Assembly (NCBI GenBank): GCA_017632535.1
Contig: JAGBRC010000022.1
Span: 1 to 45,607 of the forward strand
DNA: 45,607 bases
Direction: 5' to 3'
Source of the DNA: Aeriscardovia sp.
Lineage (GTDB): Bacteria; Actinomycetota; Actinomycetes; Actinomycetales; Bifidobacteriaceae
Shown: in pieces, positions 7,899 to 17,027 of the stretch
Layout of the letters: every line of letters starts with the position of its first letter
Position numbering within the stretch: position 1 is the first letter of the stretch
Notes under the pieces: model-generated
Told to the model about the DNA's origin: nothing
Database searches by the model: none
What the model saw: the letters and a program-made list of their open reading frames with translations, nothing else
Position numbers and translations under genes: made by a program

Positions 7899-9320
7899 CT
7901 ACTTGGATTTTGCAGAGCTCTTCTTTGCCTTCGAAGAGCCTTTGGGCGAGGAGGCTTCCTGAGCCGCCTCGTTGGCCTTCTGGGCGGCCAGGGAGGCGGC
8001 CGCCATGGACTGCGCCTCGCCGGTGGCCTTCTTTTCTGCCGCCTCCTCTTCTTCAGTCCCCAGGTACTGGGAGAGATCTATGGGATTTCCCTCCGGATCT
8101 GTGAACTCGACCTTCTTCATTCCCTCCACCATGGCCTTCTGATGGCGGGCGGTATTCATGGTCTCTTCCAGCTGTCCGTTCCTTATCACCATGTTTATGA
8201 ACTCTGGGAGGGGGACGTTGAACTGCTGGGCGGTGATTCCGAGGAAGCGGGTGACGTCGCCCTCAGTTATCTTAGTGTCCAGATCGTCTGCCAGCTGATC
8301 GAGTACGATCTGCTCTTTCATGGCATCCCTAAGTTCAGAAGAGAGCTTGGCCTTCTGGTCCTTTGTGATGTCTTTTCCGAACTTGGCTTCCTGCTCCTCT
8401 AAGAGGCTTTTGAGCATGTCTTCGGGAAGGGGGATCTCGGTCCCTTCGAGGTAGTTTATGAAGGCGTCTTTGGCGGCCTCGAGCTCTTCGGCCCCCCTGC
8501 GGGCTTCGACCTGTTTTGCGATGGCGCTCTTCAGCTCATCTAGAGTGTCAAACTCTGAAGCTTCCTTGGCAAATTCATCGTCGAGCTTAGGAAGCTCCTC
8601 CCTCTTTACGTCTTTCACTTTGATTTCGGCCCTAAGCTCTTTGCCCTTGTTCTCTCCGGACTTGGGGGTGAAGGTGAAGGTGGCCTCTTCTCCCTTCCTC
8701 ATCCCGCGCAGAGCCTTGTCTAGGCCAGGGATTTCAGAGGATCCCACTTTGTAGCTGGGCTCCCTCTTTGACTCTATTTCTTTGTCCCCGTCAAAGATTT
8801 CAAGATCCATGTCCACATAGTTTCCGGTCTTTATGAGGGCGGAAGTCTCGACGAGGGTAGAGTAGTTGTGCCTGAGCTTGTCGAGGGCTTCAGAAACTTC
8901 GTCCTCCTTGCTCTCGGGGGGCTCGATCTTGATCTTGGCCCCATCGAAGTCGGGAAGTTTCACGTCCGGCCTCACTACCAAATCCGCCTCGAAAGACAGG
9001 CTCTCTTCAGGAGTCTGCGGGAGCTCCTTTATCGTAAACTTTGGAGTGTCTATGGGGTGAAGGTCGTCTTTGTGTTCCTGGAGGGTTTTCTGGTAGAAGT
9101 TCTGCACTATGCCCTCCAAGGCCCTTTCAAGGATGTAGCCGTAACCGACTTTGGCATCAATCAGCTTTGCCGGCACGTGCCCCTTCCTGAATCCGGGAAC
9201 GGAGATCCTGCGCGAGATAACGTCGCGCTCCTTGTTGATAAAGGGAGCCAGATCCTCCCCAGAAGCCGTTATGTCTAATTGGACTTTCGTAGGATCTAGC
9301 CGATTGATGGTAACTTTCAC
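7899..9320 (-). CDS. tig: Trigger factor (ribosome-associated chaperone and prolyl isomerase)
   Basis: Binds nascent chains at the ribosome exit. The 473-residue protein has the ribosome-binding N-domain with the signature [15 protein letters not shown] (about residues 40-54; family FRxGxxP), a FKBP-type isomerase domain around residues 150-250 ([31 protein letters not shown]) and the helical C-domain. A low-complexity C-terminal tail after about residue 430 is rich in A, K and S, common in actinobacteria. Start is a GTG at 9320 with GGAG 6 bases upstream. It heads the tig-clpP1-clpP2 operon, and the upstream region has a TATAAT and an inverted repeat. Confidence 0.96.
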   Translation of the reverse strand: MKVTINRLDPTKVQLDITASGEDLAPFINKERDVISRRISVPGFRKGHVPAKLIDAKVGYGYILERALEGIVQNFYQKTLQEHKDDLHPIDTPKFTIKELPQTPEESLSFEADLVVRPDVKLPDFDGAKIKIEPPESKEDEVSEALDKLRHNYSTLVETSALIKTGNYVDMDLEIFDGDKEIESKREPSYKVGSSEIPGLDKALRGMRKGEEATFTFTPKSGENKGKELRAEIKVKDVKREELPKLDDEFAKEASEFDTLDELKSAIAKQVEARRGAEELEAAKDAFINYLEGTEIPLPEDMLKSLLEEQEAKFGKDITKDQKAKLSSELRDAMKEQIVLDQLADDLDTKITEGDVTRFLGITAQQFNVPLPEFINMVIRNGQLEETMNTARHQKAMVEGMKKVEFTDPEGNPIDLSQYLGTEEEEAAEKKATGEAQSMAAASLAAQKANEAAQEASSPKGSSKAKKSSAKSK

Positions 9321-9344
9321 TGTCAGCTCCGTTTTCTTCGATTT

Positions 9345-9368
9345 TTGACATAAGTCAAGGCAATTATA
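9345..9368 (-). promoter_or_regulatory. Candidate promoter and operator of tig-clpP1-clpP2
   Basis: On the minus strand TATAAT (9363-9368) is followed 4 bases later by the perfect inverted repeat TTGAC-TTAT-GTCAA (9345-9358). The repeat would cover the transcription start. No good -35 hexamer is visible upstream. The regulator is unknown; it does not match the HAIR or CIRCE elements. Confidence 0.45.
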
Positions 9369-10629
9369 AATTACTGGCTTCTATAACTTTAACTATTAAG
9401 CTCAACCTCCAGTCGTTGATCCCTTTGGACCTCAAAAAATCTTCGATTTCTCCTCCGCGGGGGAGGGTCCAAAAGTACTCCCTCAAAATCCTGGGGCTTA
9501 TCAAAAACGATGAGGGAATCCCCAGGGATTTTGCGGCGGCCCCCACTTCCTCGCTCGCCTTTTCAAGGCGCCTTAGCCTGTCGGGATGCCTCTTTTCCCA
9601 TATTTTCATGGAGCTCGGGACAGCCGCGCCCCGCTTGGAAGGAGAGGCTGCGGGACGCGGGAGCGAGGAAGGCCTGAGGGAGAGGGCCCTGTCTACCGCC
9701 TCCTTCCACGTTTTCGGCTTTATTTGCTGCTGAAGGGGGATGTAGCGGTCGAAAAGGAGGTCGAGCTCGCAGTTTTTTTCAACTTTCACCCTTTCGGCCG
9801 CCCCGGTCTCCCTAAACTCCCTTTCGCTTCTAGGCTTTTTAAGGGCGAGCTCGATTATGGTCTCGTCTTTCAATACCAGCCCCGGGGCCAGATCCAGGTT
9901 CCTTGCGACTTCCTCCCGGGCTTCCCAGAGCTCCCTGACGACCGCCAGCCCGAGCCGATCGGAGCCTAGGGCAGTGATGTTCGACACCCCCCTCCAGGGA
10001 TCCTGCCTCTTTTTGCACTCTCTTCCCTTGCGCAGGAGGGTGGAGAACTCCTCTTTCGCCCAATCTTGCATTCCTTTTTTGCGCAGGGCCTCCTCTTCGG
10101 CCCCTTCCAGGTCGAGCAGGAACTCTACGTCCAGGGCGGCGTAGTTCCTCCAGGGCCTGGGCAGGGGGCGAAGCGACCAATCGGCTGTGGCAAATTCCTT
10201 TTCCAGGCTCACCCCTAAAAAGTCCTCAGTGCACCTGGCAAGGCCCATGCGCTCTCGGCCTAAAAACATGCAGGCCACCTGGGTGTCGAAAATTGAGGAC
10301 GGTACAGCCCCCATTTGCGCGAAGGCCGGTATGTCTTGAAGGGAATCGTGCAGCACCCACATGGGAGACACATATGAGAGCCGGGAAAGATCGGCTCCTT
10401 GGGAAGAGAGGGTGGGGATATCGAAAAGGAAAATGGGGGTGCCCTTCTTTTTCATCTGCACAAGGTAGTTCCCATGCGAGTAGCGATACATGGCAGCCCT
10501 CTCGGCGTCTACCGCTACAGGGCCCGGAGCGGACTCTAAAAGGGAAAGGGCTCTTTCAAAGTCCGAAAGGGAGCCTACGAGGGGCGGAACTCCCCCCTTG
10601 GGCTCCCTAACCAGTTTGAAGCAGGACAT
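9364..10629 (-). CDS. rnd: Ribonuclease D-like 3'-5' exonuclease with HRDC domain
   Basis: DEDD-family RNA exonuclease of 421 residues. Exo I is DAERA (about residue 41, D and E), Exo II lies in HDSLQDIPAF and Exo III in YAALDVEFLLDLEG, so the metal-binding acidic residues are present. An HRDC domain follows at about residues 200-280 (LAVVRELWEAREEVARNLDL, then DETIIELA), and a second HRDC-like helical segment ends the protein. The ATG starts 3 bases after the stop of the small SPOR-like gene (TAA TCT ATG) with no Shine-Dalgarno of its own, so it is probably translated by reinitiation. The gene ends inside the TATAAT assigned to the tig promoter. Confidence 0.88.
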   Translation of the reverse strand: MSCFKLVREPKGGVPPLVGSLSDFERALSLLESAPGPVAVDAERAAMYRYSHGNYLVQMKKKGTPIFLFDIPTLSSQGADLSRLSYVSPMWVLHDSLQDIPAFAQMGAVPSSIFDTQVACMFLGRERMGLARCTEDFLGVSLEKEFATADWSLRPLPRPWRNYAALDVEFLLDLEGAEEEALRKKGMQDWAKEEFSTLLRKGRECKKRQDPWRGVSNITALGSDRLGLAVVRELWEAREEVARNLDLAPGLVLKDETIIELALKKPRSEREFRETGAAERVKVEKNCELDLLFDRYIPLQQQIKPKTWKEAVDRALSLRPSSLPRPAASPSKRGAAVPSSMKIWEKRHPDRLRRLEKASEEVGAAAKSLGIPSSFLISPRILREYFWTLPRGGEIEDFLRSKGINDWRLSLIVKVIEASNL

Positions 10630-10632
10630 AGA

Positions 10633-10923
10633 TTAGAAGATGGCCGAAGGCGTATCTTCTTCCCCCTCGGGATCCTGCTTGATTTTTGCCCTCTCGGCTT
10701 CGCTCCCCAACTCGTCTAAGGAGTCGGAGGAGGCATCTTCGTCCCAAGACCTGTTTTCCTCGTCCCACTTGGCGTTGTCCTGGGCGGCCTTTTCGAGGGC
10801 GCGCTGGGCCTCCTCTTCGGTGTCGTAAGGGCCCATTACATCGAACAAACTCGAGATTCGGCCATACTCGACCTTTTTGGTTCTGATGTTAAAGTACCAC
10901 TTTTTATCTTCTCCAGGCCACAT
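10633..10923 (-). CDS. Small SPOR-like conserved actinobacterial protein
   Basis: A 96-residue cytosolic protein. Its first half reads KKWYFNIRTKKVEYG, then FDVMGPYDTEEEAQRALEKA, the pattern of small actinobacterial proteins annotated as SPOR-domain or 'methionine aminopeptidase-associated' proteins of unknown role. The second half is strongly acidic and probably disordered. The ATG at 10923 has AGGAGG 4 bases upstream. It is translationally linked to rnd, which begins 3 bases after its stop. Function is not known; the SPOR name reflects a sequence pattern and not proven glycan binding. Confidence 0.75.
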   Translation of the reverse strand: MWPGEDKKWYFNIRTKKVEYGRISSLFDVMGPYDTEEEAQRALEKAAQDNAKWDEENRSWDEDASSDSLDELGSEAERAKIKQDPEGEEDTPSAIF

Positions 10924-10951
10924 ATGTCCTCCTCGCAGTTTGGCGCACTAT

Positions 10952-12628
10952 TCACTCAAAAAAGTGCTGGGTAATGGGGATCTGCCTGTCATGCTTGAGG
11001 GCGCGCAGGGAGACTTTCGGCCCCACGGGGCACTGCCTCCTCTTCCACTCGGCCTTGTCGACAAGCCCTATGACCTGGTCGACCTTAGACCTGTCGAAGC
11101 CGGCGGCGAGCATCTCGGCTCTCCCCTTGTTTTCCTCTATGTAGGCGTAGAGGATGGCGTCCAAAGTCTCGTAATCGGGAAGGGTGTCGCAGTCTTTCTG
11201 TCCGGCATGCAGCTCGGCGCTGGGAGCCTTGGAAAGCATGGACTGGGAAATGCAGCCGCCCTTGGTGTTCTTGTAGGCAGCGATCTTGTAGACCCTGCTC
11301 TTGTAGATGTCGCAAATCGGGCTGTAGGCCCCGACGGAGTCGCCGTACATGGTGAAGTAGCCGGTAGCCAGCTCAGACTTGTTGGCGCAGTTGATCACAA
11401 GCCCGCCATGCTCATTGGAGTAGGACATGAGGATCATGCCCCGGATCCTGGAGTGCAGGTTCTCCTCGGCCTCGCCCTTCAGTCCAAGAGAATCGAAAGC
11501 GGAGATGAAGGAGGAGATGGGGATCTCTTCAAACTTGCATCCAAGGGCCTTTGCAAACTCCCTGGCGTCTTCTTCGGACTGCGCGGAAGTGCAGGGGGAG
11601 GGCATGAAGATGCAGGTCACGTTCTCCTTGCCGAAGGCGTCTGCGGCCATCTCTGCGCACAGGGCGGAATCTATCCCGCCGCTCAGGCCCACTATGGCCT
11701 TGTCGAAACCGTTCTTGCGGCCGTAGTCTTTGAGGCCCAAAACGGAATTGTCGTAGACCTGTGCGTCCAGGCTCCCCAGGGGCCTGCACACATTCACCCC
11801 CTCCTCTTGGGCCTTAGGATCGGTCGAAGGGGTGGAGCCGAGATCCCAGATGACGAGGTCCTCGTCAAACTGGCGGGCCTGGGCCAAAAGGTTGCCCTCC
11901 CCGTCCATGACGAAGCTTCCGCCGTCAAAGACGAGGTCGTCTTGGCCGCCCACCTGGTTTACGTACATGACTGGGCAGCCGAGCTTTGTGCCCTTTTCAA
12001 CCGCCAAGTCGTAGCGGGTCTTCATCTTCCCCTCGTTGTAGGGGCTGCCGTTCATGGAGACCAGAAGGTTGATTCCCTCCCCTCTCAGGTCTCCTACCGT
12101 GCCGCCTTCCCTCCAAATGTCTTCGCAGATTGCGACTCCGAACTTCTTCCCGAAAAGCTCCACGGTAACGGGCTTGTCTCCGGGGGCGAAGAGGCGCAGC
12201 TCGTCGAAGACGCCGTAGGTGGGAAGGAAGTGCTTGTCATAGGTGTCGAAGATTTCTCCATTGTGGAGGATGAACATGCGGTTGTGGTCGGTGGCGTACC
12301 AGATCTTGCCCTTCTGGGCCTCAGGCGAGCCGAGCCCCAGGGAACCCACGAACACATAAAGGTCTCCGAGCCCGTTGTCTTTCAATGCCGAAGCCAGCTG
12401 GCGGGTGGCGTCAGAGGCCTGATAGCGGAAGGAATCTTTAAATACCAGATCGTCTATTGGGTAGCCCGTCAGGGTCATTTCCGGAAATACTACTATGTCG
12501 GCATTCTTTGCCTTGGCCTCTTTGCAGGCCTTCACAACTTTTTCGCAGTTGCCCGCTATGTCCCCTACAAATGTGTCTATCTGGGCCATTGCAAAACGCA
12601 CCGGGCGATTTTCTACAGCCATATCCAT
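10952..12628 (-). CDS. nadE: Glutamine-dependent NAD+ synthetase
   Basis: Last step of NAD synthesis: amidates nicotinate adenine dinucleotide with ammonia from glutamine. The 558-residue protein is a two-domain type. Residues 1 to about 270 are a nitrilase-fold glutaminase with the triad glutamate in VFPEMTLTGYP, lysine in the loop after YDKHFLPTYG, and cysteine in VAICEDIWREGG. The C-terminal synthetase has the pyrophosphate loop VGLSGGIDSALCAE and later GNKSE-like CANKSELATGYFTMYGD. The ATG at 12628 follows AGAAAGAAG; an ATG two codons on is possible. A 14-base inverted repeat lies 27 bases upstream. It ends 28 bases before the SPOR-like gene, so the two may be co-transcribed. Confidence 0.95.
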   Translation of the reverse strand: MDMAVENRPVRFAMAQIDTFVGDIAGNCEKVVKACKEAKAKNADIVVFPEMTLTGYPIDDLVFKDSFRYQASDATRQLASALKDNGLGDLYVFVGSLGLGSPEAQKGKIWYATDHNRMFILHNGEIFDTYDKHFLPTYGVFDELRLFAPGDKPVTVELFGKKFGVAICEDIWREGGTVGDLRGEGINLLVSMNGSPYNEGKMKTRYDLAVEKGTKLGCPVMYVNQVGGQDDLVFDGGSFVMDGEGNLLAQARQFDEDLVIWDLGSTPSTDPKAQEEGVNVCRPLGSLDAQVYDNSVLGLKDYGRKNGFDKAIVGLSGGIDSALCAEMAADAFGKENVTCIFMPSPCTSAQSEEDAREFAKALGCKFEEIPISSFISAFDSLGLKGEAEENLHSRIRGMILMSYSNEHGGLVINCANKSELATGYFTMYGDSVGAYSPICDIYKSRVYKIAAYKNTKGGCISQSMLSKAPSAELHAGQKDCDTLPDYETLDAILYAYIEENKGRAEMLAAGFDRSKVDQVIGLVDKAEWKRRQCPVGPKVSLRALKHDRQIPITQHFFE

Positions 12629-12654
12629 CTTCTTTCTAAACAGACAGATTGCAC

Positions 12655-12668
12655 CTTAACAGGTTAAG
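12655..12668. promoter_or_regulatory. Inverted repeat upstream of nadE
   Basis: CTTAAC-AG-GTTAAG is a perfect 6-2-6 inverted repeat, 27 bases before the nadE start. The 12629-12736 gap also has TATAGT and a TAGTA/TACTA repeat further upstream. It could be an operator, but I recognise no known regulator site. Confidence 0.35.
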
Positions 12669-12736
12669 TCAGCAAAAATGGCAGCCCTTCGGGTGTAGTA
12701 CTGAATACTATATAACAAAAGATCTGGCGATTAATT

Positions 12737-15148
12737 TCACAATTCCTCAAATGGGGCAAAGGAGTAGCGGGAGAAAACGGCCTGCCCTTCCGCCAGGGAG
12801 GCGGCGCAGTCTAGATCTGCGCAAATCGACCAGTCCAGATCCCCGTCCCCGTCTTTTACAATCTGCCTGCATTTCCAAAAGCCGTCCAGGGAGGCGGTGG
12901 GCTCTATCAAGAAGTATTTTTCGCTCCTCGCATCCTGCGAAGTGTCGACAGATTCGTGATCGGCGTAGAATCTGTCCAAAGCCTCGTCCCACTTGCGCAC
13001 TCCCCAGGACCATCTGCCATCCATCTCCCCCAGCTCTTCAAACTTGTCCAGGGCGATGAGCTCCACGCGCCTAAAGAGCGCGTTTCTGGCCATAAGGACT
13101 AATCCCCGCCTCTCTTCCATCCAATCTTTTTTCTCCGGAGCATCTTTGGGCTCTTCTTCCTCGCCTTTGGCGAGGCTGCCCTCCCTGGCCCACTCGTCCA
13201 AGAGGCTAGAATCCACTCCGTCTATCAAAAGCCCGAGCCAGGAAGCGATCTCGGCCAGATGGGGCGTATAGTATTCGTCCGGAACCGTATGGGCCAGGAC
13301 CTTCCAAGCATCCGAAAGGTAGCGCAGGAGGATGCCTTCCACCCTGGCTATAGAGTAGCGCGAGACGTACTCGTTGAAATTGGAGCAGGTTTCAATCATG
13401 TCCCTGAGGATGGATTTGGGACTGAGCGCATAGTCTCCGGACCACGGCATTTCCCTCTTGTACTCTTCAAAGCTCTCTTCGAGCTCGCTTTCCAAGGGCT
13501 TGGGGTAGCTGATGTCCTCTATCTTTTCCATCCTCTCCTCCCACTCGATCCCATCGGCCTTCATTTCGGCTATAGCCTTGTCGCGGGCCGAGTGTTCCTG
13601 GGCGCGCAGGATTGGGTCGGGATCTTCGAGGATGGATTCTATAACTGAAATCAAATCCAGCTCGTAGGAGGGCGAATCCCGGTTTAGGAGGGGGAAGGCC
13701 GAAAACAGGAAGGGCGAGAGGGGCTCGTTTAGCGCAAAGTTGTCTGGGACGTCGATTGTGGTCGAGTAGGACCCCTCCTTGGAGAGGACTATCACCCCGC
13801 TTTCTATCAGGGCGGAGAAGATGTCGTCGCTTTGAGACAGGAGCTTGGTCTTTTGCAGCTCCGTTTGGGCGGAGGCCTCTATGATCTCCGCCATCCTCCC
13901 TTTGGCGTCCCCTCCCTGCACCACCTCGGCTAGAGCCATGGAATGGCTCACCTTCAGGTGGGCGACGAGGGTCTCGGAGGGAGAAGAGACGAGCTTGTCA
14001 AAAGTCGCCTTGTCCCAGCTGGGCCCCTGGGAGCCCTTCGGAGGGGCCTTCTTTTTCTTCTTCCCCTCTTTCTCTTTGGCCTCTATCTCCTCGGGAGGGG
14101 CCTGGCACACCACCAGCCCTTCCTTGTCAAAGCCGCTTCGGCCGGCGCGGCCCGCAATCTGGCGAAACTCCCTCACCCTCAGGCGCCTGTCTTTTATCCC
14201 GTCCCACTTGGCCAGGGAAGTGAAGACGACGGTGTGGATGGGGACGTTTATGCCCACTCCCAGGGTGTCTGTACCGCAGATAAGGGGGAGCTTCCCGCTC
14301 TGGGCGAGCTGCTCGACGAGGCGGCGGTACCTGGGAAGCATTCCGGCATGGTGCACCCCCACCCCGGCAGACAGGAGCCGCTTTAGGGTTTTCCCAAAAG
14401 CGGTGGTGAACTTCTCCCCTTTTATCGCCTCTTTTACTTCCTCCCTCTTCTCTTTCGAAACTATTCCAAAATTCACGAGAGATTCTGCGTCCTTTAGCGC
14501 GGCCTCCTGGGAGGTGTGGACGATGTAGACGGGGTCTAAGCGCTTAGAGACCAGATCTTCTGCGATCTTTTGGATGGGCTCCGATGCGTACTCGTACTCG
14601 AGCGGGACCGGCCTCGGGGCGTCTTCTATGTAGTCGACCTGCCTAGTTGTCCTGCGCTTGAGGGTAGAAATTATTGCTGAGGGATCACCCAAAGTGGCGC
14701 TCATGAGCAAGAACTGGGCTTCAGGCATGTCCAGGAGGGGGACCTGCCATGCCCATCCCCGCTGCGCGTCCCCGTAGTAGTGGGCCTCGTCCATAATGAC
14801 GCAGCAGTTTCCCTCGGCCTGCCCCCTCAGGGACTGGTTCGCCAGGATTTCGGCCGTGCAGAAGATGATCGGCGCGCCGGGATCTATGGAGGTGTCCCCG
14901 GTCACCATCCCCACAAATCCTTTTCCAAAAATTGAAAGGCCTTCAAAAAACTTCTCGTTGACCAGGGCCTTTATGGGCGCCGTGTAATATGCCCGTCTCC
15001 CTTGGCAGAGAGCCTGAAACATAAATCCATAGGCCACGAGGGATTTTCCAGATCCCGTGGGCGTGGCCAGCAGCAGGTGGGAATCGGACAACAGCGAGAC
15101 TAGGGCCCTCTCCTGATGGTCCCAGGGAGATTTGCCCCCCATTTTCAC
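12737..15148 (-). CDS. DEAD/DEAH-box helicase with C-terminal DUF3516
   Basis: Superfamily 2 RNA helicase-like ATPase of the actinobacterial DUF3516 group, related to Ski2/Mtr4. Motif I is ATPTGSGKS (about residue 30), motif II MDEAH, motif III LMSATLG, motif V GTDTLGVGINVP and motif VI QIAGRAGRSG. A Lys-rich insertion (KEGKKKKKAPPKG) follows the helicase core, then the long helical DUF3516 region. The role in the cell is not established. The first GTG in frame is at 15148, but the frame is open to a TAG at 15243, and the codons upstream read FDEEEILDRYLEWV, which looks like the family's N-terminal helix. No AUG, GUG or UUG occurs there; an ATT at 15172 behind AGGAGG is a candidate start. It lies downstream of aspS. 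Confidence 0.88.
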   Translation of the reverse strand: MKMGGKSPWDHQERALVSLLSDSHLLLATPTGSGKSLVAYGFMFQALCQGRRAYYTAPIKALVNEKFFEGLSIFGKGFVGMVTGDTSIDPGAPIIFCTAEILANQSLRGQAEGNCCVIMDEAHYYGDAQRGWAWQVPLLDMPEAQFLLMSATLGDPSAIISTLKRRTTRQVDYIEDAPRPVPLEYEYASEPIQKIAEDLVSKRLDPVYIVHTSQEAALKDAESLVNFGIVSKEKREEVKEAIKGEKFTTAFGKTLKRLLSAGVGVHHAGMLPRYRRLVEQLAQSGKLPLICGTDTLGVGINVPIHTVVFTSLAKWDGIKDRRLRVREFRQIAGRAGRSGFDKEGLVVCQAPPEEIEAKEKEGKKKKKAPPKGSQGPSWDKATFDKLVSSPSETLVAHLKVSHSMALAEVVQGGDAKGRMAEIIEASAQTELQKTKLLSQSDDIFSALIESGVIVLSKEGSYSTTIDVPDNFALNEPLSPFLFSAFPLLNRDSPSYELDLISVIESILEDPDPILRAQEHSARDKAIAEMKADGIEWEERMEKIEDISYPKPLESELEESFEEYKREMPWSGDYALSPKSILRDMIETCSNFNEYVSRYSIARVEGILLRYLSDAWKVLAHTVPDEYYTPHLAEIASWLGLLIDGVDSSLLDEWAREGSLAKGEEEEPKDAPEKKDWMEERRGLVLMARNALFRRVELIALDKFEELGEMDGRWSWGVRKWDEALDRFYADHESVDTSQDARSEKYFLIEPTASLDGFWKCRQIVKDGDGDLDWSICADLDCAASLAEGQAVFSRYSFAPFEEL

Positions 15149-15230
15149 CCATTCCAGGTACCTGTCTAAAATCTCCTCCTCATCAAACTCTTCGTTTTTT
15201 AAAGGCAGGAAGTAGGAGAGCTTTTCAGCC

Positions 15231-17012
15231 TCACTGCTCGTAGTCTACCCCGGCTTCCTTCCTCTGCAGGTCGGTGATGGCGGACGGGGCCCCGGTGAGC
15301 AGATCTTTTCCGGCTCCAAACTTCGGGAAGGCTATGACCTCCCTTATAGTGTCTTTGCCAGTCAAAAGCTCCACGCACCTGTCCCAGCCGAAGGCGATCC
15401 CGGCGCAGGGAGGGGTGCCGTACCTGAGGGCCTCGAGAAGGAAGCCGAACTTCTCTTCCGCCTCTTTCTGGCTTATTCCCAGCACGTTGAAGACCCTCTG
15501 TTGCACCTTTTGATCGTGGATCCTGACGGACCCTCCTCCGATCTCGTTTCCGTTGCACACCATGTCGTAGGCGTCGGAAAGAACGGATCCCGGATCCTTG
15601 TCGAAAGTATCCAGGAATTCCTCTTTGGGCATGGTGAAGGGATGGTGCTCGCTCGTCCACATCCCTTCCCCTACCGACACGTCCCCCTCGCTTTTGGCTT
15701 CGCTCGCCTTCTTGAAGAGGGGGAAGTCTACCACCCAGAGGAACTTGTACTCGGAGGGATCGAACATGTGGCACCTCTTGGCAATTTCCAGCCTCACAGA
15801 TCCCAAGAGCTTCTGGCTGGCAATTTTCTCTCCGGCCGCAAAGAACAGGGCGTCTCCGTCCTTGGCCCCGGAGGCCTGCATTATCCCCCTCCTCTCCTCT
15901 TCGGAGATATTTTTAGCCACGGGCCCCAAAAGTTCGCCGTCGCGGAAGACTATGTAGGCCAGACCTTTAGCGCCCCTCTGCTTGGCCCAGTCCTGCCAGG
16001 CGTCGAACTGGCGGCGGGGAAGGGACGCCCCTCCCGGGTAGAGCACGGCGCCCACATACGGAGCCTGGAAGACCCTGAAGGGGGTGGACTTGAAGAAGGA
16101 GGTCAGATCTTTTAGCTTGTTTTCAAAGCGGATGTCGGGCTTATCGGAGCCGTACTCGTCCATCGCGCGCTGCCAGGGGAGCTGCTCTAGGGTCCCCAGC
16201 TCTATCCCCCCTACGGCCCATACCTGCCTCATCACCGCCTCGGCCATTGCCATCACGTCCTCTTTGCCTGCGTAGCCCATCTCGATGTCGAGCTGGGTGA
16301 ACTCAGGCTGGCGGTCGGCCCTAAAGTCCTCGTCCCTGTAGCACCTGGCGAACTGGTAGTACCTTTCCACCCCGCCTATCATGAGAAGCTGCTTTAAAAG
16401 CTGCGGGGACTGGGGAAGGGCGTACCAGTTCCCCGGAGAGAGGCGGGCGGGCACGAGAAAGTCCCTCGCCCCCTCGGGGGTGGACTTGATCAGGGTGGGG
16501 GTCTCGACCTCCATAAAGCCCATAGAGTCCAGGGCCGCCCTCGCGGCCTTCGCCATGTCGGAGCGGGTCTGAAGCACCCTGTGCATCGCCCCGCGGCGAA
16601 GGTCCAGGTACCTGTAGCGCAGCCTCATCTCTTCGGAAGGCAGATTCAGCTCCCCGCTGTTTTCCAGGGATGTGGAGACTTGGAAGGGGAGGGTGGCGGC
16701 TTCGGAAACGACCCGGATTGCGCTCGCTTCCACTTCCACGTCCCCATTGGAGAGCTTGGAGTTTTCCTCCCCCTCGGGCCTCTTTCTAACCTTGCCCTTC
16801 ACCTGGATCACGTCTTCTACTTTCAGCCCCCTGGCCTGGCTTTCGTCGTTTATGACTACCTGCACCAGGCCGGAAGCGTCCCTGAGATCTATGAAGGTCA
16901 CTCCTCCGTGGTCGCGGATCCTGTCCACCCAGCCTATGAGGTCCACGCTGGACCCCAGCATGTCCTTGCCAATTTCGCTCACCGAGTGCGAGCGGTAATG
17001 GGTACTAGTCAC
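15231..17012 (-). CDS. aspS: Aspartyl-tRNA synthetase
   Basis: Class IIb synthetase charging tRNA-Asp, 593 residues. N-terminal OB-fold anticodon-binding domain ([19 protein letters not shown], residues about 27-45), then the class II core: motif 2 in [18 protein letters not shown], a GAD insertion domain at about 300-400, and motif 3 in [15 protein letters not shown] near the end. The start is GTG at 17012 with AGGAGG 4 bases upstream. It follows hisS by 15 bases on the same strand, so hisS-aspS form an operon, as in many actinobacteria. Whether it also charges tRNA-Asn (non-discriminating) cannot be decided here; no asnS is seen in the window. Confidence 0.96.
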   Translation of the reverse strand: MTSTHYRSHSVSEIGKDMLGSSVDLIGWVDRIRDHGGVTFIDLRDASGLVQVVINDESQARGLKVEDVIQVKGKVRKRPEGEENSKLSNGDVEVEASAIRVVSEAATLPFQVSTSLENSGELNLPSEEMRLRYRYLDLRRGAMHRVLQTRSDMAKAARAALDSMGFMEVETPTLIKSTPEGARDFLVPARLSPGNWYALPQSPQLLKQLLMIGGVERYYQFARCYRDEDFRADRQPEFTQLDIEMGYAGKEDVMAMAEAVMRQVWAVGGIELGTLEQLPWQRAMDEYGSDKPDIRFENKLKDLTSFFKSTPFRVFQAPYVGAVLYPGGASLPRRQFDAWQDWAKQRGAKGLAYIVFRDGELLGPVAKNISEEERRGIMQASGAKDGDALFFAAGEKIASQKLLGSVRLEIAKRCHMFDPSEYKFLWVVDFPLFKKASEAKSEGDVSVGEGMWTSEHHPFTMPKEEFLDTFDKDPGSVLSDAYDMVCNGNEIGGGSVRIHDQKVQQRVFNVLGISQKEAEEKFGFLLEALRYGTPPCAGIAFGWDRCVELLTGKDTIREVIAFPKFGAGKDLLTGAPSAITDLQRKEAGVDYEQ

Positions 17013-17027
17013 GACTCCTCCTGTCTT

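Noticed and set aside
7890..9320. Possible missing clpX after clpP2
   Set aside because: clpX is often separate from clpP1P2 in actinobacteria and the acyl-CoA ligase gene occupies the site; nothing points to a loss.
10877..12667. 596-codon open frame on plus across nadE
   Set aside because: It is antisense to nadE, whose glutaminase and synthetase motifs are intact; the frame encodes no recognisable motif and arises from codon bias.
13845..14528. Long plus-strand open frame inside the helicase gene
   Set aside because: Low-complexity, Ser- and Phe-rich shadow of the helicase coding strand.
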